Assembly: GCA_005938025.2 (NCBI GenBank)
Contig: VCCI02000001.1
Span: 868,001-932,000 of the forward strand
Direction: 5' to 3'
Origin: Inquilinus sp. KBS0705
GTDB taxonomy: Bacteria; Bacteroidota; Bacteroidia; Sphingobacteriales; Sphingobacteriaceae
DNA: 64,000 nucleotides
Made by a program: the position numbers and the translations under genes
The notes under the pieces: model-generated
Databases searched by the model: none
What the model was told of the DNA's origin: nothing
Seen by the model: the letters and a program-made list of their open reading frames with translations, nothing else
Shown here: one piece after another, positions 17,281 to 26,758 of the stretch
How positions within the stretch are numbered: position 1 is the first letter of the stretch
Layout: every line of letters begins with the position of its first letter

Positions 17281-19326
17281 ATGCATTTTATATATCCCAC
17301 ATTTTTATTTGCATTACTTACGCTGGCTATACCTGTAGTTATTCACCTGTTCAATTTCAGGCGGTATAAAAAGGTGTATTTTAGCAATGTGCAGTTTTTA
17401 AAAGAGGTGCAGGAGCAGCAGGCCTCGCGCCGAAACTTAAAGGAGCGCCTTATTCTTGCGGCTCGTATTTTAGCACTACTATTTTTGGTAATGGCATTTG
17501 CAAGGCCATACATAGGTGTTGGTGATGTTGCCGCCGGTAAAAAGCAAGTTGTAAGTGTTTTTATTGATAATTCATACTCAATGCAAACTCTCAACCGCGA
17601 GGGCACTTTGCTTGATGAAGCTAAACAAAAGGCCAAACAAATAGCCTCCGCATATAACATAAACGACCGCTTTCAGTTATTAACACAAGATTTTGAAGGT
17701 AAGCATCAGCGCTTGTTAAGCAGGGATGAATTTAACGATGCGGTCGATATGGTAAAGATAAGCCCGCAAAGCAGGCAAATTTCACAAATTACTGCCCGCC
17801 AGCAAAATATGCTTAATATGCAGCCGGGGGACGCTAAACACAGCTATATCATATCCGATTTTCAGCAAAGTATGAGTGATAAAAGCGAGCATATCAAACC
17901 AAATATTCCGGTAACCCTTGTGCAGTTAAAAGCAGCTTCGTTACCAAATGTGGCAGTAGATTCGGTATGGTTATTGAACGCTACGCATCGCCCCGACGAG
18001 GGAGAAAAATTAGTGATCAGGTTACATAATTATGCCGATAAACCCGCAGAAAAAGTCCCTCTTAAACTTTTAGTAAACGGGGTGCAAAAAGCGTTGGGCA
18101 GTTATACCATAATGGGGCGTTCAGCACAGATCGATACTGTATCATTCTCGGGTTTGCAAGCCGGATGGCAGCGTGGCGAGATACAGTTACAAGATAACCC
18201 TGTAGTTTTTGATAATAACTTTTACTTTACCTTTAATGTTAGCAGGCAGCTGCCCGTATTGCTCATTAATGATGGTAAGCAAAATAAATATTTAAATGCG
18301 GTTTTTGCATCTGATGCTTTTTTCATGTTAAAAAATGTGCAGGATGGCAATGTAGATTATGCCGGCCTAACGGCATATCCGCTAATTGTGTTAAGCGATG
18401 TTAAGAGCATTTCTGCGGGTTTAGCTCAACAGTTAAAAACCTATGTAAGCAAAGGGGGCGCGTTGGTTATATTCCCGGCTGTAGATGCTGACTTAAGCAC
18501 GTACAAGGCCCTATTGCAGCCAATGGGGGCTGCATATCCTGCGAAGCTGATGACAGCTGCTAATAAAGTATCGGCATTAAATGTCCGGTCTCCGGTTTTT
18601 AAAACTGTTTTCGAATCCTTACCACAAAACCCCGACCTCCCCATAGTAAAAAAATACTTTGCGTTAAGTACTGATGGCCGCCCGGCCGAATTCCTGATGC
18701 GCCTGCAAAACGGCGAGCCGTTTTTGCAATTTCAGCATTTCGGCAGCGGGCAAATATATCTATCCGCCGTGGCTTTAAATGAAGATTTCAGCAACCTGCC
18801 TGTACATGGCTTATTTGTGCCTACTATGCTAAGGGTGGCATTGTTAAGTGGCCAAAACCAACCTTTGTTTTATAATACAGACAGCAAAGAGCCTATTGAA
18901 ACCAGCCCGGTGCAATCAACAGAAAAGCAATTGTTAAAGTTGGTAAAGGGGAGCCAAAATATTATACCTGATGTAAAGCAGCAGGAGGGGAGCACCTTAT
19001 TATATTTGCCCGATGCTATAATGCAAACAGGTATTTACGAACTTAAAAAACAAGATAGTACCGCCGCTATATTGGCCTTTAATGATAGCAGGGCCGAATC
19101 GGATATGAGTTACCTAAACAATGATGAGCTTGTTAAAATATTGCCGGATAGAACCAAAGTAACTACAGGCGATAAATTTAATGCAGCAGTAATTAGCGCT
19201 ACTGCAAATAGGGGGCTGCAATTATGGAAACTTTGTATAATTTTGACCCTGATGTTTCTGGCTGCCGAAATTTTGCTGATAAGGTTTTATAAAACCAATA
19301 AACGCAGCTTTACGCAGCCAGTTTAA
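17281..19326 (+). CDS. BatA-type membrane protein with vWA-like domain
   Basis: A 681-residue protein of the aerotolerance (Bat) family. The preferred start is the ATG at 17281, because the protein then begins MHFIYPTFLFALLTLAIPVV, the usual BatA_N opening helix; an upstream TTG at 17251 would add ten unrelated residues. A second helix (about 58-76) precedes a vWA-like domain with the MIDAS-like motif DNSYS. A long periplasmic part follows, then a final helix near the C-terminus. No MoxR ATPase, BatB/C/D/E or DUF58 gene adjoins it, so this is a stand-alone relative. It is 28 bases before the dihydroorotase homologue and probably co-transcribed with it. Confidence 0.88.
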   Translation: MHFIYPTFLFALLTLAIPVVIHLFNFRRYKKVYFSNVQFLKEVQEQQASRRNLKERLILAARILALLFLVMAFARPYIGVGDVAAGKKQVVSVFIDNSYSMQTLNREGTLLDEAKQKAKQIASAYNINDRFQLLTQDFEGKHQRLLSRDEFNDAVDMVKISPQSRQISQITARQQNMLNMQPGDAKHSYIISDFQQSMSDKSEHIKPNIPVTLVQLKAASLPNVAVDSVWLLNATHRPDEGEKLVIRLHNYADKPAEKVPLKLLVNGVQKALGSYTIMGRSAQIDTVSFSGLQAGWQRGEIQLQDNPVVFDNNFYFTFNVSRQLPVLLINDGKQNKYLNAVFASDAFFMLKNVQDGNVDYAGLTAYPLIVLSDVKSISAGLAQQLKTYVSKGGALVIFPAVDADLSTYKALLQPMGAAYPAKLMTAANKVSALNVRSPVFKTVFESLPQNPDLPIVKKYFALSTDGRPAEFLMRLQNGEPFLQFQHFGSGQIYLSAVALNEDFSNLPVHGLFVPTMLRVALLSGQNQPLFYNTDSKEPIETSPVQSTEKQLLKLVKGSQNIIPDVKQQEGSTLLYLPDAIMQTGIYELKKQDSTAAILAFNDSRAESDMSYLNNDELVKILPDRTKVTTGDKFNAAVISATANRGLQLWKLCIILTLMFLAAEILLIRFYKTNKRSFTQPV

Positions 19327-19354
19327 TCACTTAAACCCACCTTAAACAGCGATA

Positions 19355-20608
19355 ATGAATTTGCTTATCAAATCTGCCACTGTTATTGACCCCGCATCGC
19401 CTTTTAATCAACAGGAAACAGACATCCTGATAAAAAATGGCACCATTAGTAAAATTGCAAAATCTATTACCGACGATGCTAAAAGTATTGATGCAAAGGG
19501 GAAATTTATAGCTCCGGGCTTTTTCGATCTTAACTGCAACATAGGCGAGTTAGGTTTAGAAACAAAAGAAGACCTGCAAACAGGTACAGCCGCAGCTGCC
19601 GCAGGAGGCTTTACAGGTGTAGCCTTAATGCCAAACACTTATCCGCCCGTACACTCAAAAGCCGAAGTAGAATACCTACTTAACAGAGCTAAGAACAACC
19701 TTGTAGATATTTATCCACTTGGAACCATATCACATAAGCGTGAAGGAAAAGACCTTGCTGAAATGTACGATATGTTTAAAAGCGGTGCAAAAGCCTTTAC
19801 CGATGGTAACCGCCCCGTGCAGGATGCAGGTTTAATGGAGCGGGCCCTGCTATATGTACAGGGTTTTGGCGCTAAGGTAATATCGTACCCCGAAGATATC
19901 GCAATAGCTGGCAAGGCAAAAGTTAACGAAGGGGTGATGAGTACGATGCTGGGCATGAAGGGTATACCATCACTTGCCGAAGAATTGATGATAGCCAGAG
20001 ACCTATACCTGGCCGAAGACTCAAACTCCGAAATACATTTTACAACTATATCTACCGCCCATGCGGTTGAACTGATACGCGAGGCTAAACGCAAAGGCGT
20101 TAAAGTAACCTGCGATGTGGCCGCGCACAACCTGGTGCTTACCGATGAAGCGTTGGAAGGTTTTGATAGCTTATATAAAGTAAAACCCCCGCTACGCACA
20201 CAGGAAGACGTAGACGCACTTATAGTCGGTTTAAAAGATGGCACTATCGACGCTATTGTAAGCCAGCACACCCCACATGAAATTGAGTTTAAAGACGTGG
20301 AATTTGAGGTTGCCGAATATGGTATAATAGGCCTGCAAACAGCATTTTCTTTGGCTTTAAAAGCGGGCCTGCCTGTTACTATGGTTATAGAAAAGCTGGC
20401 CATAAATCCGCGTAAAATATTGAATGTAGAGGTGCCGGTAATTGCCGAAGGGCAAATAGCCAACCTGGTACTACTTGATGTGGACTTCAGTTGGGAATAT
20501 ACCAGGGCAGAAAACCGCTCTAAAAGCTATAATTCTCCATTTTTGGAGCAGAACTTAAAAGGTAAAGTTTTGTTAACCTGTAATAATAACCAAACCGCTA
20601 AAAACTAA
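19355..20608 (+). CDS. dihydroorotase homologue lacking the metal-site residues (pseudo-DHOase)
   Basis: A 417-residue amidohydrolase-fold protein clearly related to type I dihydroorotase (PyrC), with FIAPGFFDL, HSKAEVEYLL, HFTTISTAHAVELI and KPPLRTQEDV. The residues for catalysis are changed. The DxHxH metal motif is DLNCN (58-62); the histidine of the HxED motif is a tyrosine (YPED, 178-181); the second histidine of the HxxH motif is absent (HFTTIS, 228-233); and the DHAPH motif is SQHTPH (303-308), with Q for the aspartate. It therefore probably does not hydrolyse dihydroorotate. Non-catalytic paralogues that support aspartate transcarbamoylase are known in other bacteria. No pyrB lies here. 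Confidence 0.88.
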   Translation: MNLLIKSATVIDPASPFNQQETDILIKNGTISKIAKSITDDAKSIDAKGKFIAPGFFDLNCNIGELGLETKEDLQTGTAAAAAGGFTGVALMPNTYPPVHSKAEVEYLLNRAKNNLVDIYPLGTISHKREGKDLAEMYDMFKSGAKAFTDGNRPVQDAGLMERALLYVQGFGAKVISYPEDIAIAGKAKVNEGVMSTMLGMKGIPSLAEELMIARDLYLAEDSNSEIHFTTISTAHAVELIREAKRKGVKVTCDVAAHNLVLTDEALEGFDSLYKVKPPLRTQEDVDALIVGLKDGTIDAIVSQHTPHEIEFKDVEFEVAEYGIIGLQTAFSLALKAGLPVTMVIEKLAINPRKILNVEVPVIAEGQIANLVLLDVDFSWEYTRAENRSKSYNSPFLEQNLKGKVLLTCNNNQTAKN

Positions 20609-20612
20609 ACAC

Positions 20613-21281
20613 ATGACAGACCCAAAAGTGAGCTCGGCTTTAAAAGGGGCATTAAATGCCTTTTCGACGTATGGTGGTATTGATGCTACTGCATTCGTTG
20701 CCGAGTTTGAAAAAGTTTTCGCGTCCGACGATGATTTTTTAAGAAAGGCCGATGCATTAGACGCTGTATTTGACGAACACCCGCAGATAGAAGAACTACG
20801 CGAAGTGTTTTTTGATATGCTGATGATCAACTTTTTTAGCGAAGATGTTAAAAAACTGGAAGACGATTACCTGGACACACCTGAGTGGGAGGCTATTGAA
20901 GAACAAACGCTTGACAGGGGGACCGAGTTGTTAAACCTGCTATTGTATTTAAACGAGTGCGATGACGAAGATATTGACCCTGAACTGGAAGATTACTTAA
21001 AAGAGTTTTTATTGGTTGATGAAGACGAGTTTCAGGATGAGTACCGTATTTACGAACCCGTTATTGCCAACCAAATATTGATTGAAAGCCCGGTAAGCGA
21101 AATGAAAAAAGTGGCTAATACCATAGCTGAGGATTCGGAATTAAAGGAATTGTTTTACCCAATGATGTGCTTTTTTCAAAATACAGAGCCATCTGATGCA
21201 GAGCACAAGGCGATTGCCGATAACGCAGTAAATAAACCATTTGATATGGCAGTATTAGAAATATTGGTTAGCTTTAAATAA
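20613..21281 (+). CDS. acidic helical protein of unknown function
   Basis: I do not recognise this 222-residue protein. It has no signal peptide or membrane helix and is very acidic, with clusters such as LNECDDEDIDPELEDYL, so it is probably a cytoplasmic, mostly helical protein. It starts 4 bases after the pseudo-dihydroorotase stop, which is strong evidence for translation from the same mRNA. No catalytic motif is visible. The acidic stretches could bind a basic partner or metal ions, but that is speculation. Confidence 0.75.
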   Translation: MTDPKVSSALKGALNAFSTYGGIDATAFVAEFEKVFASDDDFLRKADALDAVFDEHPQIEELREVFFDMLMINFFSEDVKKLEDDYLDTPEWEAIEEQTLDRGTELLNLLLYLNECDDEDIDPELEDYLKEFLLVDEDEFQDEYRIYEPVIANQILIESPVSEMKKVANTIAEDSELKELFYPMMCFFQNTEPSDAEHKAIADNAVNKPFDMAVLEILVSFK

Positions 21282-21306
21282 TAATTAAAAATAAACCTTA
21301 TCAATT

Positions 21307-21879
21307 ATGTCTGAAGAAACAAAAAACTCCATTATTACCAAATTATCCCTCCGTTATGGATTATTAATTGGTGCTATATCAATTGTGTTTACACTTATCT
21401 TTTGGGTAATAAACCCCTTAATGCAGTACACAAATACTTTTGTATCATTATTAATGTTTGTGATAATTATTGCCTTGCTAGTTGTTTTTGGCCTTGAAGT
21501 AAGAAAGGCTGCCGGTGGTTATTGGACATTTGGAGATGCCTTTAAGTGCCTTTTCATTATGTCAGTATACATATCGGTATTAACTATTGTTTTTAACTAC
21601 ATTTTGTTCAATTTTATTGACCCTACGCTGGCATCAAGAGTTAGTGAAGCACTTTCAGCAAAACTTACAGAACAATTAAGTAATTCAGGTATGTCTCAGG
21701 ACAAGATAGACGAGTTTACAAAGTCTTTAGATGGCAAGTTTAATGCAACTATAAAAAACGAAGCAACGAATTTGGGTATAGGTTTAATTATATATGCTGT
21801 TATTGATCTGATCATAGCTGCAATTATTAAAAAGAACCCGCCATTTGCTCCAATTATTGAAGAAGAGGCTACCGTATAA
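21307..21879 (+). CDS. DUF4199 family membrane protein
   Basis: A 190-residue inner-membrane protein of the DUF4199 type found in Bacteroidota. Four hydrophobic segments are visible (about residues 17-35, 42-61, 78-102 and 152-171), with the family feature GGYWTFGDAFK near residues 70-80 and an amphipathic insert rich in S, K and E before the last helix. The function of the family is not known. It is the last gene before a strong terminator, so BatA, pseudo-dihydroorotase, the acidic unknown and this gene probably form one operon. Confidence 0.85.
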   Translation: MSEETKNSIITKLSLRYGLLIGAISIVFTLIFWVINPLMQYTNTFVSLLMFVIIIALLVVFGLEVRKAAGGYWTFGDAFKCLFIMSVYISVLTIVFNYILFNFIDPTLASRVSEALSAKLTEQLSNSGMSQDKIDEFTKSLDGKFNATIKNEATNLGIGLIIYAVIDLIIAAIIKKNPPFAPIIEEEATV

Positions 21880-21900
21880 TTAGCGTATTTGTATAAATAA

Positions 21901-21932
21901 AAAGCCGCTGCAATTGTCATTGCAGCGGCTTT
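21901..21932. terminator. strong bidirectional terminator hairpin
   Basis: AAAGCCGCTGCAAT (21901-21914) pairs perfectly with ATTGCAGCGGCTTT (21919-21932) around the loop TGTC: a 14-bp stem with A-runs before and T-runs after. It lies between the convergent DUF4199 and rseP genes and can serve both strands. Confidence 0.9.
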
Positions 21933-21953
21933 CTTATGCTATAATATTAAAGT

Positions 21954-23285
21954 TTATTTCTTCATTACCTGTTTAACAATATCGTTGCCAAAGGCAAATA
22001 CCATTAACGATATTAATAAAACAAAGCCTACTATTTGCGCACGTTCCAAAAACTTGTCGCTTAGTGGTTTGCCCTTTACCATCTCGATAAGTAAAAATAC
22101 CGTGTGCCCGCCATCTAACCCTGGTATAGGCAACAGGTTAGTAAGCGCTAATACCATTGAAAGAAAGCCTACAAGGCTCCAAAAACGTATCCAGTCTACA
22201 TGGCTGCCAAACATTACAGCGATGCCTATAGGGCTTGATATAGCCTTACGCGCCTTAACCTGACCGGTAAAAATTTTGCTGATGCCTTTGGCATTATCGG
22301 TAAACATACCCCATGCCTTAACAGCCCCTACAGGTAACGATCCAAAGAAACCGTACTTAATAGTAGTATCTTTTGGCAGATCAGCTTTGGGTTTAAAGCC
22401 TAAAACACCTTCTTTATTTACCTTAGCATTAATTAGTTGTACGGTGGTGTCGCGTTTGATTGAAAGCTGCACTTGCTTGTTTTTATTTTTACGCAACTGC
22501 GCCTGCATCTCATCAAAAAACACAACCTTATTGCCATTAACTGCAATAATACTATCGCCTTTTTTCAAACCGGCCAGTTGGGCACCGCTTTTTGCAGCCA
22601 CTGTGTCAATAGCGAATTTTATACGAGGTAAACGGCTTATAAATTCTTCTATGCCATAATCAGACAGGTCGTTAAGAATAGTTGGGGGTACTTTAACTGA
22701 TGTGTCTTTATCCCCACGTTTAACGTTTAATACAGTTTTGTCTAATAATATCTTAGGGCTGGTAAGGTCCTCAAACCTGACAATAGGTTTACCGTTTACC
22801 GCGTAAATTTTATCACCGGCTTTAAGGCCCATTTTTTGCCCGATGGTACCCGGTACTATGCCATATTTAATTTCAGAATTGGGTATGTAGGTTTCGCCAT
22901 AGCGGATAGTTAATATCCAGAATATAAAAACACCAACTATAATATTAACAATTATACCACCTAACATTACAATTAAACGCTGCCATGCCGGTTTTGAACG
23001 AAACTCCCAGGGTTGCGGTGGCCCGGCCAGCTGGTCGGTATCCATCGACTCATCTATCATACCGGCAATTTTCACATAGCCACCTAATGGCAACCAGCCA
23101 ATGCCATATTCAACACCTTTATAGTTAAATTTAAAAAGGCTGAAGTTCCAGGCATCAAAAAACAGGTAAAACTTCTCTACTTTTATTCCGAAAGCGCGGG
23201 CTGCTAAAAAATGCCCAAATTCGTGTAGTATTACTAAAATTGAAAGACCAAGTATTAATTGGCCGGCCATTATCAAAACGTCCAT
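21954..23285 (-). CDS. rseP: RseP-type site-2 intramembrane zinc metalloprotease
   Basis: A 443-residue inner-membrane protease that in known systems cuts anti-sigma factors and leftover signal peptides inside the membrane. The zinc motif HEFGH is at residues 21-25 in the first helix, and the third ligand motif is in NLLPIPGLDGGH near residue 390. Two PDZ-like regions lie between (about 125-195 and 205-285). It follows dxr by 16 bases on the same strand; a dxr-rseP pair is common in bacteria, where envelope and isoprenoid genes cluster. Confidence 0.95.
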   Translation of the reverse strand: MDVLIMAGQLILGLSILVILHEFGHFLAARAFGIKVEKFYLFFDAWNFSLFKFNYKGVEYGIGWLPLGGYVKIAGMIDESMDTDQLAGPPQPWEFRSKPAWQRLIVMLGGIIVNIIVGVFIFWILTIRYGETYIPNSEIKYGIVPGTIGQKMGLKAGDKIYAVNGKPIVRFEDLTSPKILLDKTVLNVKRGDKDTSVKVPPTILNDLSDYGIEEFISRLPRIKFAIDTVAAKSGAQLAGLKKGDSIIAVNGNKVVFFDEMQAQLRKNKNKQVQLSIKRDTTVQLINAKVNKEGVLGFKPKADLPKDTTIKYGFFGSLPVGAVKAWGMFTDNAKGISKIFTGQVKARKAISSPIGIAVMFGSHVDWIRFWSLVGFLSMVLALTNLLPIPGLDGGHTVFLLIEMVKGKPLSDKFLERAQIVGFVLLISLMVFAFGNDIVKQVMKK

Positions 23286-23301
23286 CAGAGGTATTTATAT
23301 A

Positions 23302-24489
23302 TTAAGATTGCACTGCCTTTAACGGCATTTTTGTTATTAAATTTTGCGCAAATATGCGTGTTTCTTTATCAGTATTCAAATAGTCGGTTAACGACGGATT
23401 ATCGATGTAATCTATTTTTTGCATGCAGGCTTCAATTATGTCGCTCATGGCTAAAAAACCGGTTTCGTTTTTTAAAAATGCAGCAACTGCTATTTCATTT
23501 GCTGCATTAATTATGCAGGGCATATTGCCACCTTTATTTAACGCCTCGAAAGCCAGTTTCAGGTTGCGAAAGGTGTCTATATCCGCTTTCTCAAATGTTA
23601 AGTTAGGGTAAGCCGTAAAATCAAACCGTTTAAAATTATTTTTAACACGATCAGGGTAACTTAAAGCGTATTGTATAGGCAGTTTCATATCGGGCAAGCC
23701 CATTTGTGCCTTTATTGAGCCATCCTCAAACTGAACCATAGAGTGTATGATAGACTGCGGATGAACAATAACATCAATTTGATCTGCTTGCAGGTCAAAC
23801 AGCCATTTGGCTTCTATTACCTCCAGCCCTTTGTTCATTAATGATGCCGAATCAATAGTTATTTTGGCACCCATAACCCAATTTGGGTGCTTAAGTGCGT
23901 GCTCACGGGTTACGCTTGCTAAATAATCCAGCCCCTTGCCACGAAACGGCCCGCCTGATGCGGTAAGGATTATCTTTTCTATTTTGTTGTTTTCCTCTCC
24001 TGCAAGGCACTGAAATATGGCAGAGTGTTCACTGTCAACTGGTAATATTTTAACACCATGCTGCTTAGCTAAGGCTGTTACCAGCTCGCCTGCAACTACT
24101 AAAGTCTCTTTGTTAGCCAAGGCTATGTCCTTACCAGCTTTAATGGCATTTATGGTAGGTTCTAAACCGGCAAAGCCCACCATAGCAGTTAAAACAATAT
24201 CAATATTGGGATGGGTTACCATTTCCTTAATGGCTTCATATCCACCTAAAACTTTTATAGGTAGATGAGCAAGTGCTAATTTTATCTCGCCAGATTTACT
24301 TTCATCGCAAATAATTACGTATTCGGGCACAAACTCAAGTGCCTGCTCAATTAACAGGTAAGCATTTGAGTGGGCAGTTAGCATATAAGCACGAAACAGG
24401 CCCGGATTGTCCTTTATAACTTCCAGCGTTTGTGTGCCTATGCTGCCTGTAGAGCCTAAAATGGCAATATTTTTAGTAGTAGTGTTCAA
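23302..24489 (-). CDS. dxr: 1-deoxy-D-xylulose 5-phosphate reductoisomerase Dxr
   Basis: Dxr converts DXP to 2-C-methyl-D-erythritol 4-phosphate with NADPH, the committed step of the MEP isoprenoid pathway. The 395 residues match the family. The NADPH loop is LGSTGSIGTQTLEV near residues 11-24; catalytic features include PVDSEHSAIFQCL, TASGGPFRG and KGLEVIEAKWLF. No in-frame ATG is available near the start; the reading begins with TTG at 24489, giving the normal N-terminus MNTTTKNIAILG. It sits between the GH3-like gene and rseP on the same strand. Confidence 0.96.
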   Translation of the reverse strand: MNTTTKNIAILGSTGSIGTQTLEVIKDNPGLFRAYMLTAHSNAYLLIEQALEFVPEYVIICDESKSGEIKLALAHLPIKVLGGYEAIKEMVTHPNIDIVLTAMVGFAGLEPTINAIKAGKDIALANKETLVVAGELVTALAKQHGVKILPVDSEHSAIFQCLAGEENNKIEKIILTASGGPFRGKGLDYLASVTREHALKHPNWVMGAKITIDSASLMNKGLEVIEAKWLFDLQADQIDVIVHPQSIIHSMVQFEDGSIKAQMGLPDMKLPIQYALSYPDRVKNNFKRFDFTAYPNLTFEKADIDTFRNLKLAFEALNKGGNMPCIINAANEIAVAAFLKNETGFLAMSDIIEACMQKIDYIDNPSLTDYLNTDKETRIFAQNLITKMPLKAVQS

Positions 24490-24526
24490 TTAATTTTATA
24501 ATCGTTCTGCGGATATAAACCCGGTG

Positions 24527-26026
24527 TTAATTAATGTACGGTTTTAGCTCGTCTGCAATTTTGCGGTCATTCGCCAGCCTTGGTACTTTGTTTTGACCGC
24601 CAAGTTTGCCCTGGCTGCGCATATAGTTTATAAAGGTATCCTTTTTTAAACTTCTGACGATTAAAGGTTGCAATATGTTACCCTCTATCAGGTCTAAATA
24701 GTAAATATTTTTTTGCTGCAGTGCTTTATCTACTTTTAGCGCAAAGGCTTTTATATCTTTCGGTTCTTTACCAAATTCAACAAACCACTCATGATAAGGC
24801 AGTTCGCCCGTTGAGGGGGATACCTGCGGGGCTACTGTAAATTCAATTACATCTACACTTTCTTGTTCAGCAACACTCATTAGTGCATGCTCTACTTCTT
24901 CGCCAATCACATGTTCGCCAAAGGCCGATATATAATGCTTAATGCGGCCGCTAACCACAATTTTATAAGGGTTTTTTGATACAAACTTTACCGTGTCGCC
25001 TAAGCTGTATCCCCATAAACCTGCGCTGGTGTTTAGTATCAGCGCATAGTTTTTATCTAACTCCACATCTTTTAAATTAATGCGGGTAGGGTTATCGTTA
25101 AAGTACTCTTCTGATGGGATAAATTCGTAAAATATACCGGCATCTACCATTAACAGTAAACCTTTATCGGTTTGCGAATCCTGAAAAGCAATGAAACCTT
25201 CGGATGCAGGGTAGGTTTCAATACTGTCTATTTTAGCGCCTATACTTTCTTCCATACGGGCGCGGTAGGGCTCGTAATTAACGCCGCCATGCACATAAAG
25301 CTTAAAGTTAGGGAATATGTCCTTTATCTTTTTGCCCCCCTTAACGGCCGATAGCCTGTCAAAATACATTTGGCACCAAGGAGGTATACCGGATATCAGG
25401 CGCATATCCTCATTAACCGTTTCCTTTACAATGGCATCTACTTTTTCTTCCCAGTCCTCAATACAATTGGTTTGGTAGGATGGAAGCCTGTTTTTTTGCA
25501 GATAAGCCGGTACATGATGCGCAACGATACCCGATAAACGACCGGTAGAAACACCTGCCTTTTCGGCCAATACGGGGCTGCCTTGCAAAAATATCATTTT
25601 GCCATCTACAAAATCAGATTTACCGGTCTCGTGTATGTAGCTCAAGAGCGCATTACGAGCTGCCTTAATATGCTCAGGCATGCTTTCTTTTGAGATAGGG
25701 ATATATTTTACGCCCGATGTAGTACCCGATGTTTTGGCTAAATAAGCTGGTTTACCCGGCCAAAGTACATTAACCTCACCATGTGTTATACGCTCTATAT
25801 AAGGGCGCAATTCTTCGTAGTCGCGTATGGGTACCCTTTTCTTAAAGTCTTCGTAGTTATTTATTTCGACAAAACAGTGGTCGGTACCAAAGGCTGTGTT
25901 TTTTGCGGTATGAATTAAATTGCTGAATACCTGCTGCTGTAATGCAACTGCGTTTTGCCTGATATGGTTTAACTGCCTGTTTACGCACCAGGCAAATACT
26001 TTGCTTAATACTGCTTTTAAGCCCAT
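24527..26026 (-). CDS. GH3-like acyl-adenylating family protein
   Basis: A 499-residue protein of the GH3 auxin-responsive-promoter family, which in plants joins amino acids to acyl acids through an acyl-adenylate. The ATP-binding signature is seen in YLAKTSGTTSGVKYIPIS (about residues 98-115), and SGRIKHYISAFGEHVIGEEV (near residue 358) is the usual C-terminal hinge region. Many Bacteroidota have a homologue, but the substrate is not known. It overlaps none of its neighbours; a membrane protein gene ends 2 bases upstream, so they are probably co-transcribed. Confidence 0.9.
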   Translation of the reverse strand: MGLKAVLSKVFAWCVNRQLNHIRQNAVALQQQVFSNLIHTAKNTAFGTDHCFVEINNYEDFKKRVPIRDYEELRPYIERITHGEVNVLWPGKPAYLAKTSGTTSGVKYIPISKESMPEHIKAARNALLSYIHETGKSDFVDGKMIFLQGSPVLAEKAGVSTGRLSGIVAHHVPAYLQKNRLPSYQTNCIEDWEEKVDAIVKETVNEDMRLISGIPPWCQMYFDRLSAVKGGKKIKDIFPNFKLYVHGGVNYEPYRARMEESIGAKIDSIETYPASEGFIAFQDSQTDKGLLLMVDAGIFYEFIPSEEYFNDNPTRINLKDVELDKNYALILNTSAGLWGYSLGDTVKFVSKNPYKIVVSGRIKHYISAFGEHVIGEEVEHALMSVAEQESVDVIEFTVAPQVSPSTGELPYHEWFVEFGKEPKDIKAFALKVDKALQQKNIYYLDLIEGNILQPLIVRSLKKDTFINYMRSQGKLGGQNKVPRLANDRKIADELKPYIN

Positions 26027-26028
26027 AA

Positions 26029-26757
26029 TTAGTTGGTTTCGGCAATATCATCATCCACATCCTTGTGGCTGTAAATTAACTTACGATAGGTAACCGCCAA
26101 TATGATATTTACAAAAGGATAGGTAAATACAATAGCTAAAGATATAACCGGATAATACTGTGCGAGTTTAGCCGGCAGAGCGATCAATAAAATTATGACG
26201 CCCAATATTAGTACTACTTTTAACAGGTAACCCCTGGTTAGCTCAAAGCTTTGTTTTAATGATTCTATAGGCCCCGATGCATCGTCTACTATAAAGGTGT
26301 TAAAAAACATGGCTCGTAGAGCAAGGTATAAGCCAATTGCTCCGGCCAGTATTTCTACGCCAAATTGTACGTTGGGATAATTCTCCAGTTTATCAATAAT
26401 TATAGTAAGGTTGGTTACAATAAATGCTATAATGAATACAACAGCAAGGTAGCTCCATATCATTTTCATTTTTGGAATTACCTGCGAAAATTCGAAATCG
26501 TAATATTCGCTATCTATAACTGTAAAAATAAGTTTGTATAAACCGAGTGTAGTATAGGCTTGTACCAATATAAGCAGGAACGATACTACCATAGTGCCTG
26601 CAAATTCTTCGGGCGATACAATAATGGTAATAATTACACCTAATACAGATAATAAAAAAAACGCAATAGCCGAGTAGACAATGATAGTTACAAAGTTCTT
26701 TTTAAAAATATCCCAGGCAGTTTTAATGGTCTCTGCTACAGAAAAGGGGTGGTACAT
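26029..26757 (-). CDS. polytopic membrane protein of unknown function
   Basis: I do not recognise a characterised relative. The 242-residue protein has about six hydrophobic segments (about residues 20-48, 55-75, 100-125, 130-150, 175-195 and 200-225). The N-terminus FSVAETIKTAWDIFKKNFVTII and the later SLKQSFELTRGYLLKVVLI give two repeated motifs of the kind seen in DUF975-like or glycerophosphodiester-phosphodiesterase membrane domains. It is tightly placed between a GT2 (1 base away) and the GH3-like gene (2 bases away), so it is probably part of that operon. Confidence 0.75.
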   Translation of the reverse strand: MYHPFSVAETIKTAWDIFKKNFVTIIVYSAIAFFLLSVLGVIITIIVSPEEFAGTMVVSFLLILVQAYTTLGLYKLIFTVIDSEYYDFEFSQVIPKMKMIWSYLAVVFIIAFIVTNLTIIIDKLENYPNVQFGVEILAGAIGLYLALRAMFFNTFIVDDASGPIESLKQSFELTRGYLLKVVLILGVIILLIALPAKLAQYYPVISLAIVFTYPFVNIILAVTYRKLIYSHKDVDDDIAETN

Positions 26758-26758
26758 A

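Noticed and set aside
19711..20463. Long antisense reading frame (250 codons) opposite the dihydroorotase homologue
   Set aside because: Its composition is serine- and isoleucine-rich without any domain, as expected for the mirror of a real gene.
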